Source of the DNA: an uncultured Gemmatimonadales bacterium
Lineage (GTDB): Bacteria > Gemmatimonadota > Gemmatimonadetes > Longimicrobiales > Gaopeijiaceae
Assembly: GCA_937982605.1 (NCBI GenBank)
Contig: CALJLC010000042.1
Location: forward strand, 1-15,761
Reading direction: 5' to 3'
Length of the DNA: 15,761 bases
A model generated the notes under the pieces. The model did no database searches, had not been told where the DNA came from, and saw nothing but the letters and a program-made list of their open reading frames with translations. This document shows, one piece after another, positions 14,540 through 15,761 of this stretch. Every line of letters starts with the position of its first letter. Position 1 is the first letter of the stretch. Position numbers and translations under genes: made by a program.

Positions 14540-14818
14540 TTACCGCCGGCGACCGCCGCGGCGGTTGCCGCCGCCGGTCGGCGCGCCCGACGGCGCTCCG
14601 GCCTTGTGCCGGTACGTGATCCGGCCCCGCTCCAGGTCGTACGGCGAGAGCTCGACGGTCACCCTGTCCCCGACGAGGACCCGGATCCGGAACTTCGCCA
14701 TCCGCCCCGCGGCATACGCGAGGACCACGTGGTCGTTCTCGAGCTTGACCCGGAACTTCTGGTCCGGGAGCACTTCGGTTACCACGCCTTCGACTTCGAT
14801 CGCATCCTGCTTCGGCAC
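14540..14818 (-). CDS. infA: Translation initiation factor IF-1 with Arg/Gly-rich tail
   Basis: The protein has 92 residues. The start is GTG at 14816-14818 with GGAGGG six bases upstream; a nearby ATG at 14821-14823 is out of frame. Residues 1-72 match the full IF-1 OB-fold (IEVEGVVTEVLP, FRVKLEND, VGDRVTVELSPYDLERGRITYRHK). IF-1 binds the 30S A site during initiation and is essential in bacteria. The usual protein is about 72 residues. Here a 20-residue tail follows (AGAPSGAPTGGGNRRGGRRR), rich in Gly and Arg and probably disordered, which could contact rRNA. The gene is not in a ribosomal-protein cluster in this window. It follows a 142-base leader with several hairpins after the monooxygenase-like gene. 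Confidence 0.95.
   Translation of the reverse strand: MPKQDAIEVEGVVTEVLPDQKFRVKLENDHVVLAYAAGRMAKFRIRVLVGDRVTVELSPYDLERGRITYRHKAGAPSGAPTGGGNRRGGRRR
14546..14577. terminator. Palindromic DNA encoding the IF-1 tail, between convergent genes
   Basis: ACCGCCG / CGGCGGT (14552-14565) is a perfect palindrome. It is flanked by CCGGCG (14546-14551) and CGCCGG (14572-14577), which can extend the stem across a 6-base bulge. It lies inside the last codons of infA and 15 bases past the stop of the plus-strand gene, where the intergenic gap is only nine bases. It could act as terminator for the plus-strand gene. Confidence 0.35.
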
Positions 14819-14824
14819 GCATTT

Positions 14825-14830
14825 CCCTCC
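14825..14830 (-). promoter_or_regulatory. Shine-Dalgarno for the infA GTG start
   Basis: GGAGGG on the minus strand is spaced six bases from GTG at 14816-14818. This supports GTG rather than an internal start. Confidence 0.7.
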
Positions 14831-14846
14831 GTGGGGGGTGTTCGAC

Positions 14847-14930
14847 CCGGGCTGCGCCCGGCAAGCGAAAGGCGGTGGCCTCGAAGCACGAGACCGCCGC
14901 CTGTGCAGTCGCGGCGCCCACTGGGGCGCC
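14847..14930 (-). repeat. Cluster of three hairpins in the infA leader
   Basis: The 142-base gap upstream of infA holds three inverted repeats: CCGGGC / GCCCGG (14847-14861, 3-base loop), GGCGGT / ACCGCC with inner CTCG / CGAG (14871-14898), and GGCGCCC / GGGCGCC (14913-14930, 4-base loop). The last, nearest the end of the upstream gene, may be its terminator. The others would lie in the infA mRNA leader. Confidence 0.4.
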
Positions 14931-14960
14931 TTCGTACGGTGGCTCGTTCGGCGGTCCAGG

Positions 14961-15263
14961 TCAACCGGGCGCCGCGAGCCCGTGGCCGCCCAGGGGCTCC
15001 GTCTCTGAGCGGTCGGTGAACGCCACGATCAGCGGTCGGCCGCGCGCGATTGCGTCCTGTACCGCAGGGAGCGCGAGCGACGCCTCGTGGCTGGCGCGGT
15101 CCTCCCAGACCTCCGTGACCCAGAGCGCGTCCGTGTCGTCGATGTCGCGGGCCACGACGTAGCTCAGGCAGCCCGGCATCTCGCCGGTGCCGGAGATGAG
15201 GATCTCCGCGAGCACGTCGCGATTGCCGGGCGTGGCCCGGATCCGGCCGATGAGTCCGTACAT
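14961..15263 (-). CDS. Antibiotic-biosynthesis-monooxygenase (ABM)-fold protein
   Basis: The protein has 100 residues. It is a small dimeric alpha+beta barrel type protein: it begins YGLIGRIRATPGNRDVLAEIL, continues MPGCLSYVVARD, and has the family signature ALWVTEVWEDRASHEASL (W48, W53, H59). Members of this family include quinol monooxygenases such as YgiN, haem-degrading enzymes and many of unknown substrate; they act without a bound metal or flavin in several cases. The ATG at 15261-15263 follows the phosphoesterase stop after one base (TGACATG), so the two are probably co-translated. The ribosome site is weak, as expected for coupling. The substrate cannot be predicted. Confidence 0.88.
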   Translation of the reverse strand: MYGLIGRIRATPGNRDVLAEILISGTGEMPGCLSYVVARDIDDTDALWVTEVWEDRASHEASLALPAVQDAIARGRPLIVAFTDRSETEPLGGHGLAAPG

Positions 15264-15264
15264 G

Positions 15265-15761
15265 TCAGTCTCGGGGCTGGAGCGCGGCCGCCTCGAAGAC
15301 GTCGAGCATCCCTTCGGCGGCCGGCGGATTGACGAGGTCTACCGGAACGGGATAGCCGGTGTCTGCGATGCGGGCCAGGGCGGCGCCGAGATCGTAGGTC
15401 GTCCGGCGCTGCTCGATTCGCCCCGGCTCGAGCGTGAGCCAGCCGGCGGCCGTCTCGCCGAAGGGGAGGCCGACCGAGCCGGCGTTGACCACGCGGGTCT
15501 CCCCGACCTTCCGGTCGAACGGCATGTGCGTGTGCCCGCACACGACCACGTCGGCCCCCGGCGCGCACACCACCGGGGCAAGTCGCTCGTCCGGCGTGAG
15601 CCGCGTGAAGATGGCGTTGTCGTCGTTCGGCGTGGCGTGGCAGAAGAGCACGTCCCCGAGCCCCTCGATCCGCACGGAGGTGGTGAGGGGCCAGGCGGCG
15701 AGCGTGTCCCGGTCCGCGGGTCGCAGCCGCAGGCACCGCGATGCGTGAGATTGACCAGAAT
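15265..15761 (-). CDS. Metallophosphoesterase (calcineurin-like), partial at its N-terminus
   Basis: The frame stays open to the right edge of the window, so the first half of the protein is missing; a GTG at 15673-15675 is internal, because the codons before it encode a family-like segment (LRPADRDTLAAWPLTTS). Visible C-terminal motifs of the calcineurin-like phosphoesterase family are VLFCHATPNDD, VVCGHTHMPF (the GHTH metal-binding motif) and VVNAGSVGLPFGE. The N-terminal DxH, GD and GNHD motifs should lie outside the window. It resembles the YfcE-like branch and probably hydrolyses a phosphodiester or phosphomonoester in the cytoplasm with two metal ions. It is followed after one base by the ABM-fold gene. 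Confidence 0.9.
   Translation of the reverse strand, partial: SGQSHASRCLRLRPADRDTLAAWPLTTSVRIEGLGDVLFCHATPNDDNAIFTRLTPDERLAPVVCAPGADVVVCGHTHMPFDRKVGETRVVNAGSVGLPFGETAAGWLTLEPGRIEQRRTTYDLGAALARIADTGYPVPVDLVNPPAAEGMLDVFEAAALQPRD

Noticed and set aside
1..15761. CRISPR arrays, tRNA or rRNA genes, insertion sequences, phage genes
   Set aside because: No regularly spaced direct repeats, cloverleaf-like segments, transposase or integrase motifs, or terminal inverted repeats were seen on either strand.

Overview
The window is very GC-rich (around 70% by eye). Strongly biased third codon positions produce long spurious open frames opposite every real gene. The gene content suggests a Gemmatimonadota-like bacterium: an exported DUF1587/1595/1592/1588/1585 cytochrome with a DUF1552 partner and a secreted ankyrin protein, a PD40-propeller/amidohydrolase, and a short exported carboxypeptidase-regulatory-domain protein. 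Acidobacteriota or an uncultured relative is also possible; this is inference, since no rRNA or other lineage marker is present.

Layout. (1) 1-237, plus strand: the end, or all, of a small reading frame built of repeated Arg-Arg pairs. (2) 280-6401, minus strand: an apparent operon read from the right, with an exported di-CxxCH DUF1592-type protein, a Tat-exported DUF1552 protein, a secreted ankyrin-repeat protein (translationally coupled, TTG start) and possibly a 66-residue two-helix membrane protein. All three large products are expected outside the cytoplasm, and they look like parts of one envelope system of unknown biochemistry. (3) 6547-9597, minus: exported TolB-like propeller fused to an amidohydrolase with a changed metal site. 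(4) 9677-12723, minus: an APC-type permease fused to PTS EIIA and RCK_C domains, overlapping by four bases an exported regulatory-domain/plug-like protein. (5) 12893-13318, minus: a haem-less bacterioferritin-like protein. (6) 13466-14530, plus: the only large plus-strand gene, a secreted EreA/ChaN-like protein, divergent from the ferritin gene. (7) 14540-15761, minus: infA (IF-1 with an Arg/Gly-rich tail), an antibiotic-biosynthesis-monooxygenase-fold protein and the C-terminal part of a metallophosphoesterase whose start lies beyond the window.

No tRNA, rRNA, CRISPR array, insertion sequence or attachment site was seen. No gene-free stretch exceeds about 170 bases. The best candidate for an undescribed system is the DUF1592-type cytochrome / DUF1552 / secreted ankyrin operon. 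Next are the permease-EIIA-RCK_C fusion and the IF-1 tail whose DNA also folds into a hairpin between convergent genes.
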